The notes beneath the pieces are model-generated. The model had not been told where the DNA came from. It ran no database searches and saw nothing but the letters and a program-made list of their open reading frames with translations. A stretch of DNA of 64,000 nucleotides from Burkholderia sp. WSM2232 (GTDB lineage Bacteria; Pseudomonadota; Gammaproteobacteria; Burkholderiales; Burkholderiaceae), in assembly GCF_000472545.1 (NCBI RefSeq), contig NZ_AWZV01000008.1, positions 62,001 through 126,000 of the forward strand, given 5' to 3'. The position numbers and the translations under genes were made by a program. Positions 17,975 through 27,223 of this stretch are shown here, in pieces. Each line of letters begins with the position of its first letter. The first letter of the stretch is position 1.

Positions 17975-18505
17975 ATGACAGACTATCGATTTTGCCCGCG
18001 CTGCTCGACACCTCTCATCGAGCGTGCCGACGCCGAGCATGAAGGCGGCCGCATCCGCCAGAGCTGTCCAGATGCGCAATGCGGCTACGTCCATTGGAAC
18101 AACCCGCTGCCGGTGGTCGCGGCTATCGTCGAATACGAAGGCAAGATTCTGCTCGCGCGCAACGCGGCGTGGGCGGAGGGCGTCTTTGCGCTGATCACGG
18201 GCTTCCTCGAAAACGGCGAGACGCCGGAAGAGGGCATTGCGCGCGAGGTGTGGGAAGAGACGTCCTTGCACGCGGAGTCGGTCGAACTGATCGGCGTGTA
18301 CGAATTCATCCGCAAGAACGAACTGATCATTGCGTATCACGTGAAGGCGCACGGCACCATTTCGCTGTCGCCCGAACTGCTGGAATACCGGCTGGTGGAA
18401 CCGGCAAAGCTGCGGCCGTGGCGCGCGGGCACCGGTCAGGCACTCGGCGAATGGATGCGGCGGCGCGGCTTGCCGTTCGAATTCGTCGACAAGCCCGGGC
18501 AGTAA
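17975..18505 (+). CDS. Nudix hydrolase with N-terminal zinc ribbon
   Basis: 176 residues. The N-terminus has a CxxC...CxxxxC zinc ribbon (FCPRCSTPL and [13 protein letters not shown]) as in NudC-type NADH pyrophosphatases. The Nudix box lies at about residues 70-92 ([23 protein letters not shown]). The canonical glycine of the box is a serine here (EETSL), while all metal-binding glutamates remain. The NudC signature SQPWPFPxS is absent, so the substrate may be another nucleotide derivative. It is followed by a thioesterase and the liv genes in the same direction. Confidence 0.87.
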   Translation: MTDYRFCPRCSTPLIERADAEHEGGRIRQSCPDAQCGYVHWNNPLPVVAAIVEYEGKILLARNAAWAEGVFALITGFLENGETPEEGIAREVWEETSLHAESVELIGVYEFIRKNELIIAYHVKAHGTISLSPELLEYRLVEPAKLRPWRAGTGQALGEWMRRRGLPFEFVDKPGQ

Positions 18506-18627
18506 AGAAGCCACGTTCGTCAAATGCAGGACTCATGCAGCCGCGCGAGCCACTCATTGAGCCACGCGCCGAGATTCACCGGATAACCCCAGGCGCCTCA
18601 CAGCCACATACGTTCGAGCCCACGCCC

Positions 18628-19083
18628 ATGTCAAAACCCGCACCGTCCGCACGAAGCGCGTATCCGCACTTTCTCTCCATCACCACGCGCTGGATGGACA
18701 ACGACGTCTACGGTCACGTGAACAACGTTGTCTATTACAGCTACTTCGATACGGTCGTCAACGAGTACCTGGTCCGCGCCGGCGTGCTGGATTTCGAACA
18801 CGGCAAGACCATCGGACTCGTGGTGGAGACGCAGTGCAACTACTTCGCGCCGCTGGTGTTCCCGGAGCGCGTCGACGCGGGCTTGCGCGTAGCGCGGCTC
18901 GGCACCTCGAGCGTGCGCTACGAAGTGGGCCTGTTCCGCGAAGGCGACGACGCAGCCGCCGCGCAAGGCCACTTCGTGCACGTGTATGTGGATCGCGCGA
19001 CGCGCCGTCCGGTGAATCTGCCAGATGCGCTGCGCGCGGCGCTCGAGCCGCTTGGCGCCGCCACGAACGCGGCGGCGGACTAG
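18628..19083 (+). CDS. acyl-CoA thioesterase, 4HBT hotdog family
   Basis: 151 residues from the ATG at 18628, single hotdog domain. The active-site motif [27 protein letters not shown] is at about residues 15-40, with the nucleophilic or general-base aspartate in place (YbgC/FcbC-like). The long open frame extends over 500 bp upstream but overlaps the Nudix gene in another frame and is not coding. livH starts five bases after its stop, so co-transcription with the ABC transporter is likely. The acyl group is unknown. Confidence 0.85.
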   Translation: MSKPAPSARSAYPHFLSITTRWMDNDVYGHVNNVVYYSYFDTVVNEYLVRAGVLDFEHGKTIGLVVETQCNYFAPLVFPERVDAGLRVARLGTSSVRYEVGLFREGDDAAAAQGHFVHVYVDRATRRPVNLPDALRAALEPLGAATNAAAD

Positions 19084-19087
19084 GCAC

Positions 19088-20026
19088 GTGCAGTCGTTCG
19101 TCATCAACCTGCTGAACGGAATCAGTTTCGGCTTGCTGCTTTTCATGCTGTCGGCCGGCTTGACGCTGATTTTCAGCATGCTCGGCGTGCTCAACTTCGC
19201 GCACGCGAGCTTCTATATGCTGGGCGCTTACGTCGGCTACTCGGTGGCGGCGCGAGCCGGCTTCTGGGCGGCGCTCGTGATCGCGCCGCTCGTCGTCGGA
19301 TTGCTCGGCGCGGCGCTCGAGCGCTGGCTGTTACGCCGTGTGCGCAGCCACGGCCATCTGGCCGAGTTGCTGCTCACCTTCGGCGCCGCTTATGTGCTCG
19401 GCGAACTGGTCAAGCTCGGCTGGGGCTTGAGCCCACTTGCCGCAAGCGTGCCGGCGGCGCTCGACGGTCCGCTTTTCACGCTCTACGGCGCGGCCTTCGC
19501 GCGGTATCGCGCATTCATGATGGCGGTTTCGCTCTGCATGCTGGCGCTGTTGTACGCGGTGCTGCGCGTGTCGAAAGCGGGGCTCATTGTGCGCGCGGCG
19601 CTCACGCACGCGAGCGCTGTCGAAGCGCTCGGCCACGACGTGCCGCGTGTCTTCACCGGCGTGTTCGCGGCAGGCACGGCGCTCGCCGCGTTGGCGGGCG
19701 TGATCGGCGCGCCGCTTACCGTCATCGAACCGGCGATGGCGGAGTCGCTCGGCTCGATCGTGTTCGTGGTGGTGGTGATCGGCGGGCTCGGATCGCTGGG
19801 CGGCGCGCTCGCTGCGTCGCTGCTGATCGGCTGTGTGCAGACGCTCGCGGTCGCGAGCGATGTCTCGCTCGGCGACGTGCTCGCCGCCTTCGACGCGTCC
19901 TTGCCGCAGGAATGGGACGCGCTCACGCTCGCTCAGCTTGCACCGCTGATTCCGTACCTGCTGCTCGTCGCGATGCTGGCGCTGCGCCCGCGCGGCCTGT
20001 TCGGACGGCGCGACGACCATGCGTGA
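19088..20026 (+). CDS. livH: branched-chain amino-acid-type ABC transporter permease LivH
   Basis: 312 residues from the GTG at 19088. This start matches the family N-terminus (MQSFVINLLNGISFGLLLFMLSAGLTLIFSMLGVLNFAHASFYMLGAY), whereas the frame further upstream overlaps the thioesterase gene. It is a polytopic membrane protein with the conserved LNFAHASFYMLGAY and VVVIGGLGSLGGALAASLLIG (EAA-like) segments. It overlaps livM by 8 bp. It forms the membrane channel with LivM. The transported compound could be an amino acid, amide, aromatic acid or similar. Confidence 0.92.
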   Translation: MQSFVINLLNGISFGLLLFMLSAGLTLIFSMLGVLNFAHASFYMLGAYVGYSVAARAGFWAALVIAPLVVGLLGAALERWLLRRVRSHGHLAELLLTFGAAYVLGELVKLGWGLSPLAASVPAALDGPLFTLYGAAFARYRAFMMAVSLCMLALLYAVLRVSKAGLIVRAALTHASAVEALGHDVPRVFTGVFAAGTALAALAGVIGAPLTVIEPAMAESLGSIVFVVVVIGGLGSLGGALAASLLIGCVQTLAVASDVSLGDVLAAFDASLPQEWDALTLAQLAPLIPYLLLVAMLALRPRGLFGRRDDHA

Positions 20027-21410
20027 GCGCATCGAGCCGGCTCGCGAAGCCGCCGCGACGGCGAGGCCAGGAGCCGATGCGCGAGCCGTGCATGCCGGGC
20101 GCGGGCGGCTGCCCACATGGCGCCGTCTGTTGCCGTGGCTCGCACTGGTTCTGCTGCTTGCGCTGCCGCCTCTCGTCTGGCGGCAAAGCTGGCTGCTCGC
20201 CTATCTCGCGCAGACCGCGACGATGGTCGTCTTCGCGCTTTCCTACAACCTGTTGCTCGGCGAAACGGGGCTGTTGTCGTTCGGCCATGCCGCGTATGCC
20301 GGCCTCGGCGCGCTGATCGCCGCGCACATGTTCAATCGTTCGGGTGTGCCGCTCGCGCTGCTGCCGCTCGTCGGCGGAGCGGGGGCCGCGCTGTGCGGCG
20401 CGTTGCTCGGTTTCATCTCGACGCGCCGCGCGGGCACCGCATTCGCCATGATCACGCTCGGCATCGGCGAACTGGTTGCCGCCGCCGCGTGGACCTTGCC
20501 CGACTGGTTCGGAGGCGAGGCAGGCGTCGCAATCGACCGCGCGAGCGGACCGGCGTTCGGCGCGTGGACATTCGGTCCGGCCCGCGAGGCCTATACGCTG
20601 ATCGCGCTGTGGTGTCTGCTCGCGAGCGTGGCGATGTTTGCGCTCACGCGCACGCCGTTCATGCGCCTCGCCAACGCGGTGCGCGACAACCCGGTGCGTG
20701 CCGCGGCCGTCGGCTGCTATCCGCGCCGCATCCGTTACGGCGTCGTGGTCATGTCCGCGTTTTTTGCGGGCGTCGCGGGCACGCTGGCGCTGATCAACGT
20801 CGAACTGGTGTCCACGGAAAGCGTGAGCATGCTGCGCTCCGGTTCCGTGCTGATCGCGACGGTGATCGGCGGGACCGGCGCCTTTTTCGGACCGGTTGCG
20901 GGCGCGGTCGTGCTGACTTTTTTCAGCACGGCGGTGGCCAGCGTCACCCGCGCCTGGCTCTTCTATCTCGGGCTGTTCTTCGTCGTGATCGTGGTGGCCG
21001 CACCGGATGGCCTCGCCGGTTTCCTCGCGCGCCGTGTGGCGCAGCTCGCGCGATATGGCTGGCGGTCGTGCCGAGCCGTCTACCTCGCCGGCACGGCGGC
21101 GTTTGTGCTGTGGAGCGCCGCTGCGGTGCTCGCGGTGCAGTGGGCCTACGCCGCGCAATTCGGCGCCGGCGAAGGCTCGGCATTCGGCGCGACACTCGGC
21201 CCGGCACTGGGCACGACCGGCGTGGCTTCGGTGCTGTCGTTCGTCGGCTCGTCGCCTATGCGGCTCAGCCTCGCGATTTTCGCGCTCGCTACTTGCGGCA
21301 CGCTGGCGGCTTTCGCCGCGCGCCGCGCGCAGCACCGTTTTGCTGCGCAGGCGCGGACACAGGCACCCACGCAGGCCCCCGCGCTGCATGACTCGGGAGA
21401 CGCGCGATGA
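20019..21410 (+). CDS. livM: branched-chain amino-acid-type ABC transporter permease LivM with C-terminal extension
   Basis: 463 residues, longer than a typical LivM of this type. The core ALSYNLLLGETGLLSFGHAAYAGLGALIAAHM, RAGTAFAMITLGIGEL and GGTGAFFGPVAGAVVLTF are all present. After the usual end (FFVVIVVAAPDGLAGFL) comes an additional ~130 residues containing two more hydrophobic stretches (AVYLAGTAAFVLWSAAAVLA and LSLAIFALATCGTLAAFAAR) and a hydrophilic tail. It overlaps livH by 8 bp and livG by 4 bp (ATGA). What the extension does is not known. Confidence 0.9.
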   Translation: MRERIEPAREAAATARPGADARAVHAGRGRLPTWRRLLPWLALVLLLALPPLVWRQSWLLAYLAQTATMVVFALSYNLLLGETGLLSFGHAAYAGLGALIAAHMFNRSGVPLALLPLVGGAGAALCGALLGFISTRRAGTAFAMITLGIGELVAAAAWTLPDWFGGEAGVAIDRASGPAFGAWTFGPAREAYTLIALWCLLASVAMFALTRTPFMRLANAVRDNPVRAAAVGCYPRRIRYGVVVMSAFFAGVAGTLALINVELVSTESVSMLRSGSVLIATVIGGTGAFFGPVAGAVVLTFFSTAVASVTRAWLFYLGLFFVVIVVAAPDGLAGFLARRVAQLARYGWRSCRAVYLAGTAAFVLWSAAAVLAVQWAYAAQFGAGEGSAFGATLGPALGTTGVASVLSFVGSSPMRLSLAIFALATCGTLAAFAARRAQHRFAAQARTQAPTQAPALHDSGDAR

Positions 21411-22171
21411 TCCCGGCGCTCGCGCTGTCCGGCGTCGAAAAGCGCTTTGGCTCGACGCAGATCTTGCGCGGCGTGAATCTCGCCGTCGAACCGGGCGAGC
21501 GCCATGCGCTGATCGGCCCCAACGGCGCGGGCAAGTCCACGCTGTTCAATCTGATCGCGGGCGGCGCGCGGCCTAACGCCGGACGCATCCATCTGTTCGG
21601 CGCGGAGATCACACGGCTTGCGCCGGCTGCCATCACGCGCCGCGGCCTCGCGCGCAGTTTCCAGAGCACGAGTGTGTTCGCGCGCTTAAGCGTGTTCGAC
21701 AACCTGCGCTGCGCAGCGCTCTTGGCCGAGCGCGACCGCATACGCTGGTGGCAGCGATTCGCGGGTTCGTCCGCGGTCGATGCGCGCGCGTGGCAGGTGC
21801 TCGATTCAGTCGGGCTTGGCGAGCGCGCGCACGTGCCGGCCGGCACGCTCAGCTATGCGGAACAGCGCGCGCTCGACCTCGGCATTGCGCTTGCGAGCGG
21901 CGCGCATACGTTGCTGCTCGACGAGCCGACCGCCGGCATGAACCGCGCCGAGGCGGCACGCGCAATCGAGCTGATCCGCGAGACCACCGCGGGCCGCACG
22001 CTGCTGATGGTCGAGCACGACATGAACGCGGTGTTCGCCATCGCGGATCGCATTTCAGTGCTTGTGCAGGGGCGCATCATCGCAACCGGCACGCCCGCGG
22101 CGATCCGCGCGGACGCCGCGGTACGCGCGGCTTATCTCGGCGAAGGTTTCGAGCAGCGAGGCGACCAATGA
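21407..22171 (+). CDS. livG: ABC transporter ATP-binding protein LivG
   Basis: 254 residues. Walker A GPNGAGKST (about residues 37-45) is canonical, Walker B is LLLDEPTAGM, and the H-loop is in MVEHDMNAVF. The ABC signature is the variant LSYAEQRALDLG. The C-terminal IRADAAVRAAYLGEGFE is the usual LivG ending. It overlaps livM and livF by 4 bp each, showing tight translational coupling. Confidence 0.94.
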   Translation: MIPALALSGVEKRFGSTQILRGVNLAVEPGERHALIGPNGAGKSTLFNLIAGGARPNAGRIHLFGAEITRLAPAAITRRGLARSFQSTSVFARLSVFDNLRCAALLAERDRIRWWQRFAGSSAVDARAWQVLDSVGLGERAHVPAGTLSYAEQRALDLGIALASGAHTLLLDEPTAGMNRAEAARAIELIRETTAGRTLLMVEHDMNAVFAIADRISVLVQGRIIATGTPAAIRADAAVRAAYLGEGFEQRGDQ

Positions 22172-22893
22172 CGCCTTTGCTCGAGATCCGCGGACTCAAC
22201 GCATGGTATGGCCCGAGCCAGGCCTTGCACGGCGTGAACCTGCGGATCGACGCGGGGGAAGTGCTCGCGCTCGTCGGCCGCAATGGCTCGGGGCGCTCGA
22301 CGCTCGCCCGCGCGATCATGGGCCTCGTGCAATGCGACGGCGAGCTGCGTCTGGCCGGCCGCCCGCTGGCGGGACTGCGCACCTTCGAAATCGCGCGGCT
22401 CGGCATCGGCTATGTGCCGGAGCATCGCGATGTGTTTCCCGGGCTGAGCGTCGGCGAAAACCTCGAGTTGGGGTTGGCGCCGCAGCGGCGCGAAAGCAGA
22501 CGCGGACAGCCCGCACGCTTCACCGTCGACGATGCGTACACGCTCTTTCCCATGCTGCGCGAGCGCAAGCGCACGCGTGCGGGCGTGCTGTCGGGCGGCG
22601 AGCAGCAGATGCTCGCGCTCGCGCGTGCGCTGCTCGGCGACCCGGATCTGCTTGTCGTCGACGAACCGGGCGAGGGCCTCGCAAGCTCGGTCATGCAGCA
22701 AGTCGCGCAATGTCTGCGCATGCTGCGTGAGCGCGGCATGGCGATGCTGCTGATCGAGCAGAGACTGGTGATCGCGCGCGACCTGGCGAGCCGCGTCGCG
22801 GTGATGGGGCATGGCGAGATCGTCTTCGACGGCGAGCTGGATGCCTTCCAGCAGCGCACGGACGTAACGCGCGAATGGCTCGGCGTGGGATGA
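22168..22893 (+). CDS. livF: ABC transporter ATP-binding protein LivF with altered Walker A
   Basis: 241 residues. The family features are present: ALHGVNLRIDAGEVLALVG, FEIARLGIGYVPEHRDVFPGLSVGENLELG, signature LSGGEQQMLALARAL, Walker B LLVVDEPGEGLA and terminal WLGVG. In the P-loop (GRNGSGRST) the invariant lysine is replaced by Arg43, read as codon CGC at 22294-22296. Since LivG keeps a normal P-loop, the dimer could hydrolyse ATP mainly at one site (inference). It is the last gene of the cluster. No periplasmic binding protein gene is adjacent on either side. Confidence 0.92.
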   Translation: MTPLLEIRGLNAWYGPSQALHGVNLRIDAGEVLALVGRNGSGRSTLARAIMGLVQCDGELRLAGRPLAGLRTFEIARLGIGYVPEHRDVFPGLSVGENLELGLAPQRRESRRGQPARFTVDDAYTLFPMLRERKRTRAGVLSGGEQQMLALARALLGDPDLLVVDEPGEGLASSVMQQVAQCLRMLRERGMAMLLIEQRLVIARDLASRVAVMGHGEIVFDGELDAFQQRTDVTREWLGVG

Positions 22894-23176
22894 GGCGGGC
22901 TCGCACGATCTTCTTACCTCGGCGGCGCGGCCCTCGCCGAAAAGCCGACGGCGCAACCGTGTTTGAATTGCGCTGATCGGCTCCGCGCTCGCGGCCAGCA
23001 CGCGGGGCTTTGCATGGGCCGCGCCCGGCGATTCAAACGCTTGATCGTTTGGTGAGCATCCTCCAGAAATCTTGTCGGCAGCGCGCTGACAAATAAAGAC
23101 AATCATGAAGGCACGCGGCGCATGCGCGGCCCATGCGCGTTCGTTGTATGCGTCGCGGCTTCAGGGAGGAGACACT

Positions 23177-25462
23177 ATGAAAGACAAAGGCGCTTTCGAC
23201 GAAGAGCCACAAGGCAACGCATGGGCGGCCCACGCGCGTCGCGCGTGCGTGGCGGTATCGCGATGCAACTGGCGTGTGCCGCTGCGCGCGGGTGCGGCGC
23301 TTTTGAGCGCGGCGGTTGTCATGTCGCCGTGCGCCGCCGCGACTTCCACGATGAACGCCGAGCCCACAGTGGACCTTTCCGAGTCGAGCGCCTCGGGCGC
23401 GCAAGCCGCTTCGAAGCCGCGCCCCGCGATAGAAGCCGCAAAAGCTCGACAACTCGCTGCCGAGCGAAGCATCGCGGCGCGCGTGCCTGTCGCGAGCGGC
23501 ATGAGCGTGAAGCGCAGCCGCGCGCTGACGCTGCGCGACTCGGGCATAGACGGTTCACTGATGTTCGCGCGCGACGTCGACTTTCGCGTGACGGGCGACA
23601 TCGGCTTCATGATCCACGACATGGCGGCGACGCTGGTCCCGGCGCGGGCCGGCGAGCCGATTGTTTTCGACGACCCGACGAGCGTGGTCATCGACGTGCA
23701 TCGCGGCGAAGTCACGCTCGACAGCGCAAAGCTCACTGCGATCTTCAACCGTTACCTGTTCAGCTACGAAAGCTCGCCGTTGCGCAACATGCGCGTGGTG
23801 CCGCAAGACGGCGGCAGCCTGCGCATTACTGGCGAGATGCGCCGCGACACGTGGGTGCCCATCGTGCTGTCCGGCTCGCTTGCGATGCGCAGCGCCGACG
23901 AACTGGTGTTCCATGCTAATCATGTCGAAGTCGCGGGTGTTGCGGCCGACCGCTTGATGCAGGCAGCGCATGTGAAGATGGCCGATCTGCTCAAAGTGCA
24001 GACGCCGATTGCGCGCCTTGACGGCGACGACGTCGTGATGCAGGTCGCGAAGCTGACGCCGCCGCCCGCGCTGCGCATGCGGATCGCGAGCATTGCCATG
24101 AGCGCGGCGGGCGTGCGCTTCACGCTCGACGACGGCACGTTGCCGCGCATAGACTGGCCCGCCAACATGCCCGCGCGCGGCATGCTGCTGCAAGGCGGCG
24201 ATGTGAAGTTCATGCGCTCCATGCCGATGAATATCGACATGGCGTTGACACCCATCGACGCGGGCGCGCCGTTCGTGCTTGATCTGTATCACTATCGCGA
24301 ACAGATGGCCGCCGGCTATTTCACGTTCGACGAAGCCGGTGCGCTGGACGTGCGCCTGCCTTCGTTCAGCGCCGTCGCGGGCACGGCGAAAGAGCCGCCG
24401 CAGGAGATCGGCCGCGCGAGCGCGCGCTTTAACGACAGCTTGATTCGCGCGCAGCAAGCTTCGCTCGCCGCGGCGCGGCTCGTCTGGCAACACGTGCCGC
24501 AGAGCGCGCAAAGTGCTTCGGCGGCGCGCGCGATGCCTGTAAGCCTGCGCCCAACGTTGCCCGGCCGCGGGGAGGCGGCGCGAACACCGGCACCCAACGA
24601 CGAGCGTCATTCGCTCGCGAACACTGCGTTGATTCATGTGGAAAACGTGGACTTTTACGTAGCCGGGCGCATCGGTTTTCATGTGCGTTCACTCGACGCG
24701 CAGTTGGTCCCGAAAACGAGAGGCCAACCGGTCGATCTCGACGATCCCGAGCAGTACGACATACGCATTCTCGGCGGGGAGGTGGTGGAGCCGTGGCCCG
24801 CGATGGCCGCGCTCTTTAACGACTATCTGCTCGATTACGAGCCGCGCTCGCTGAACGACCTTCACTTGAAGCCGATGGACGGCAAGCTCGAAGTGACAGG
24901 CGGCATCAAGCTATGGAATCACTTTCCGGGCGTATGGCTGCCTACCACGATGAGCGGTACCATTGTCGCGCGAGACGAGCGGCATCTCGTGTATCAGCCG
25001 ACGTCCGTCAAGGTGCTCGGCGTGCCGCAGGCCGCATTGCTGCGTGCGCTCGACATTCCGCTTGCCTCGCTTACGCCGTTCGCGCGCAAAGGCGTCGCGC
25101 TGCAAGGCAATGAACTGGTATTCGATCAGTACACCGTATTCCCGCCGCCGCTGTTGCAAGGGCGCCTTGCGAGCGCGACCGTGACCGACGACGGCCTCGT
25201 TCTCACGTTCAGGCGCGAGACCGGCGCAGCGCTCGCGCGAGCGCCGGCCAACGCGGCGAAAAGCTATGTATGGATCGAATCGGGCGACGTGAAAATGTTC
25301 AACTCGCTCGTCACCAACGCGCGAACTTTCATCAGGGACAGCTCGAACCCCGGCGCGATGAAGTTCGACCTGTACGGCTATCGCCGGGACGTTTCTAAGG
25401 GGACGGTGCGCATGGGCGCCGACGGCGCGCTCAACGTGGATCTCGCCGCGCGCGGCAAATGA
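23177..25462 (+). CDS. exported protein with two tandem copies of an uncharacterised domain
   Basis: 761 residues, start fixed by GGGAGGAG (23164-23171). The N-terminus is long and basic before a hydrophobic export segment (residues about 35-60). Two homologous domains follow: about residues 126-395 and 482-761, joined by an Ala-rich linker. Matching blocks include LVPARAGEPIVFDDP versus LVPKTRGQPVDLDDP, AIFNRYLFSYESSPL versus ALFNDYLLDYEPRSL, GGDVKFM versus SGDVKMF, and LDLYHYREQM versus FDLYGYRRDV. The pattern 'gene for local minimum, short helix, alternating hydrophobic strands' recalls periplasmic lipid-binding (LmeA/DUF2993-like) folds, but this is a weak inference. I do not recognise the family. 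It is isolated: liv genes end 283 bp upstream and iolB converges 25 bp downstream. Confidence 0.75.
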   Translation: MKDKGAFDEEPQGNAWAAHARRACVAVSRCNWRVPLRAGAALLSAAVVMSPCAAATSTMNAEPTVDLSESSASGAQAASKPRPAIEAAKARQLAAERSIAARVPVASGMSVKRSRALTLRDSGIDGSLMFARDVDFRVTGDIGFMIHDMAATLVPARAGEPIVFDDPTSVVIDVHRGEVTLDSAKLTAIFNRYLFSYESSPLRNMRVVPQDGGSLRITGEMRRDTWVPIVLSGSLAMRSADELVFHANHVEVAGVAADRLMQAAHVKMADLLKVQTPIARLDGDDVVMQVAKLTPPPALRMRIASIAMSAAGVRFTLDDGTLPRIDWPANMPARGMLLQGGDVKFMRSMPMNIDMALTPIDAGAPFVLDLYHYREQMAAGYFTFDEAGALDVRLPSFSAVAGTAKEPPQEIGRASARFNDSLIRAQQASLAAARLVWQHVPQSAQSASAARAMPVSLRPTLPGRGEAARTPAPNDERHSLANTALIHVENVDFYVAGRIGFHVRSLDAQLVPKTRGQPVDLDDPEQYDIRILGGEVVEPWPAMAALFNDYLLDYEPRSLNDLHLKPMDGKLEVTGGIKLWNHFPGVWLPTTMSGTIVARDERHLVYQPTSVKVLGVPQAALLRALDIPLASLTPFARKGVALQGNELVFDQYTVFPPPLLQGRLASATVTDDGLVLTFRRETGAALARAPANAAKSYVWIESGDVKMFNSLVTNARTFIRDSSNPGAMKFDLYGYRRDVSKGTVRMGADGALNVDLAARGK

Positions 25463-25487
25463 TGCGGCGCGCGGCAAGCGGCCCGGC

Positions 25488-26288
25488 TCACGCATCCTTA
25501 TTGATGATCCACTCGTGCGCCGGGTCGTTGCGGAAGTGCCAGACGCGCTGCGCGCCCGCCATCACGTTCAGATAATACGAGTCGTAGCCATAAGGCACGA
25601 CCACCGGATGATAGCCGCGCGGCACCATCACGACGTCGTGATCCTCAACGGCCATGGATTCGTCGATATCCCGCATATCGGTGTACACGCGCTGAAACGC
25701 AAAACCTTGCGGCGGGTTCAACCGATGGTAGTACGTCTCTTCGAGCGAACTTTCGTGGGGCACGTTGTCCGTATCGTGCTTGTGCGGCGGATAGCTCGAA
25801 GCATGGCCGCCAGGCGTTCGCACTTCGACAACCAGCAGCGACTCCGCCGGTTCCGTTTGCGGCAGAATATCGCAGACGTATCGCGTATTGAGACTCCTGC
25901 CGCGGGTGGAGCGCTTCATGGAGGACGGCTCGATCAGCCGCGCAGGGAACTCGCCTTTCGCGGGCGCGCTCGCCACGCCGATCTCGGCATCGCGGCATGC
26001 ACGTACGGCCGCGCGCACGCCGGGCGGCAAATACACGGCGTAGGGCGCGGCGTCTTCGAACACGCTGTCGCGCGAACCGAGCGACGACCATTTGTCGTGC
26101 TCTGTTTCAACGTCCACCGCGCCGGCCAGCACCACGATGCACACCTCGCGCGACGGCTCGAATACATGCACCACTTCACTCGTGCCCAGGCGATAAGCGG
26201 CAAAGCCGACGTATCGCCAGCAGGCCGACTGCGGCGTTACGCGCGCGATTGTCTGGCCCTCGCGCTCGGCCTTTACCAGTAGACTCAT
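25488..26288 (-). CDS. iolB: 5-deoxy-glucuronate isomerase
   Basis: Converts 5-deoxy-D-glucuronate to 5-dehydro-2-deoxy-D-gluconate in myo-inositol catabolism. 266 residues, two cupin-like halves. The metal-binding set is visible in YPPHKHD, then SLEETYYHRLNPPQGFAFQRVYT and VMVPRGYHPVVVPYGYDSYYLNVMAG. The start ATG at 26288 overlaps the iolE stop by 4 bp. It is the last gene of the minus-strand inositol operon and is convergent with the duplicated-domain protein. Confidence 0.96.
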   Translation of the reverse strand: MSLLVKAEREGQTIARVTPQSACWRYVGFAAYRLGTSEVVHVFEPSREVCIVVLAGAVDVETEHDKWSSLGSRDSVFEDAAPYAVYLPPGVRAAVRACRDAEIGVASAPAKGEFPARLIEPSSMKRSTRGRSLNTRYVCDILPQTEPAESLLVVEVRTPGGHASSYPPHKHDTDNVPHESSLEETYYHRLNPPQGFAFQRVYTDMRDIDESMAVEDHDVVMVPRGYHPVVVPYGYDSYYLNVMAGAQRVWHFRNDPAHEWIINKDA

Positions 26289-27223
26289 GCTGCCTCCTGC
26301 GTAGTGCGCGGCTTGTTGCTCGCGGTCGTGTCGAGCGGTGCGTCAACTAATGCGCGCAAGGTGTTGAAGCCTTTTTGCGCGTATTCGAACGAAGGCGCGA
26401 CAACCGGGTCCTGTTCTGCTTCCACCACCAGCCACCCCGAATAACCGTGCTGCTTCAGCCGCGCGATGATAGACGGAAAATCGACCGCGCCGTCGCCCGG
26501 CACGGTGAACGCGCCTGCTATGACCGCGTCGAGAAAACTCCAGTTGCGATTGCGCGCGAGCTTCATGACGGCGGGGCGCACGTCCTTGCAATGAACGTGG
26601 CACACGCGGCCGATGTGTTTATCGAGCACGCCGAGCGGATCGCCGCCCGCGAACGTGATGTGTCCCGCGTCGAACAGCAGTCCGACTGCATCGCTCGTGC
26701 GCGACATCAGCTGATCCACGTCGGCCGGCGTTTCGACGTAGGCGCCCATGTGATGATGGTACGCAAGCCGCACGCCGCGGCTGAGCGTGTAGCGCGCGAA
26801 CTCATCGACGCGTGCGGCATACGCGGCCCATTGCGCGTCGCCGAAAAAACGCGGCCGTTGATAAAGCGGCCTTTGCGCGCCCTGAATCGAATCGGCGACT
26901 TCGCCGTACACCATGACGCTCGCGCCGTTTTGCGCGAGCAGTTCGAGGTGCGGGCCGACTTGCGCGATCTCTTCTTCGACGCTGCGCCGTGCAAGACGTC
27001 CGGAATACCATCCGGAGACGAGCGCGAGGTCGTATTGCGCGAGCAGCGTTTTCAATGCTTGGGGCTCACGCGGAAACTTGTTGCCGAGCTCGAAGCCCTC
27101 ATAGCCGATCTGGCGGCCTTCAGTCAGCGCGACATCGAGCGGCGTTTCACCGCCGAGCGAGGGCAGGTCGTCGTTCATCCACGACAACGGGTTGATGCCG
27201 ATGCGTACGTTGAAAGCGGTCAT
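26285..27223 (-). CDS. iolE: inosose dehydratase
   Basis: Dehydrates 2-keto-myo-inositol to 3D-trihydroxycyclohexane-1,2-dione. 312 residues with the xylose-isomerase-like TIM barrel fold. Metal and substrate residues lie in VRIGINPLSWMNDD (N-terminus), LAYHHHMGAYVETP, LLFDAGHITFAGGDP, VCHVHCKD and GWLVVEAEQDP. It overlaps iolD and iolB by ATGA, so translation is coupled along iolD-iolE-iolB. Confidence 0.96.
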   Translation of the reverse strand: MTAFNVRIGINPLSWMNDDLPSLGGETPLDVALTEGRQIGYEGFELGNKFPREPQALKTLLAQYDLALVSGWYSGRLARRSVEEEIAQVGPHLELLAQNGASVMVYGEVADSIQGAQRPLYQRPRFFGDAQWAAYAARVDEFARYTLSRGVRLAYHHHMGAYVETPADVDQLMSRTSDAVGLLFDAGHITFAGGDPLGVLDKHIGRVCHVHCKDVRPAVMKLARNRNWSFLDAVIAGAFTVPGDGAVDFPSIIARLKQHGYSGWLVVEAEQDPVVAPSFEYAQKGFNTLRALVDAPLDTTASNKPRTTQEAA

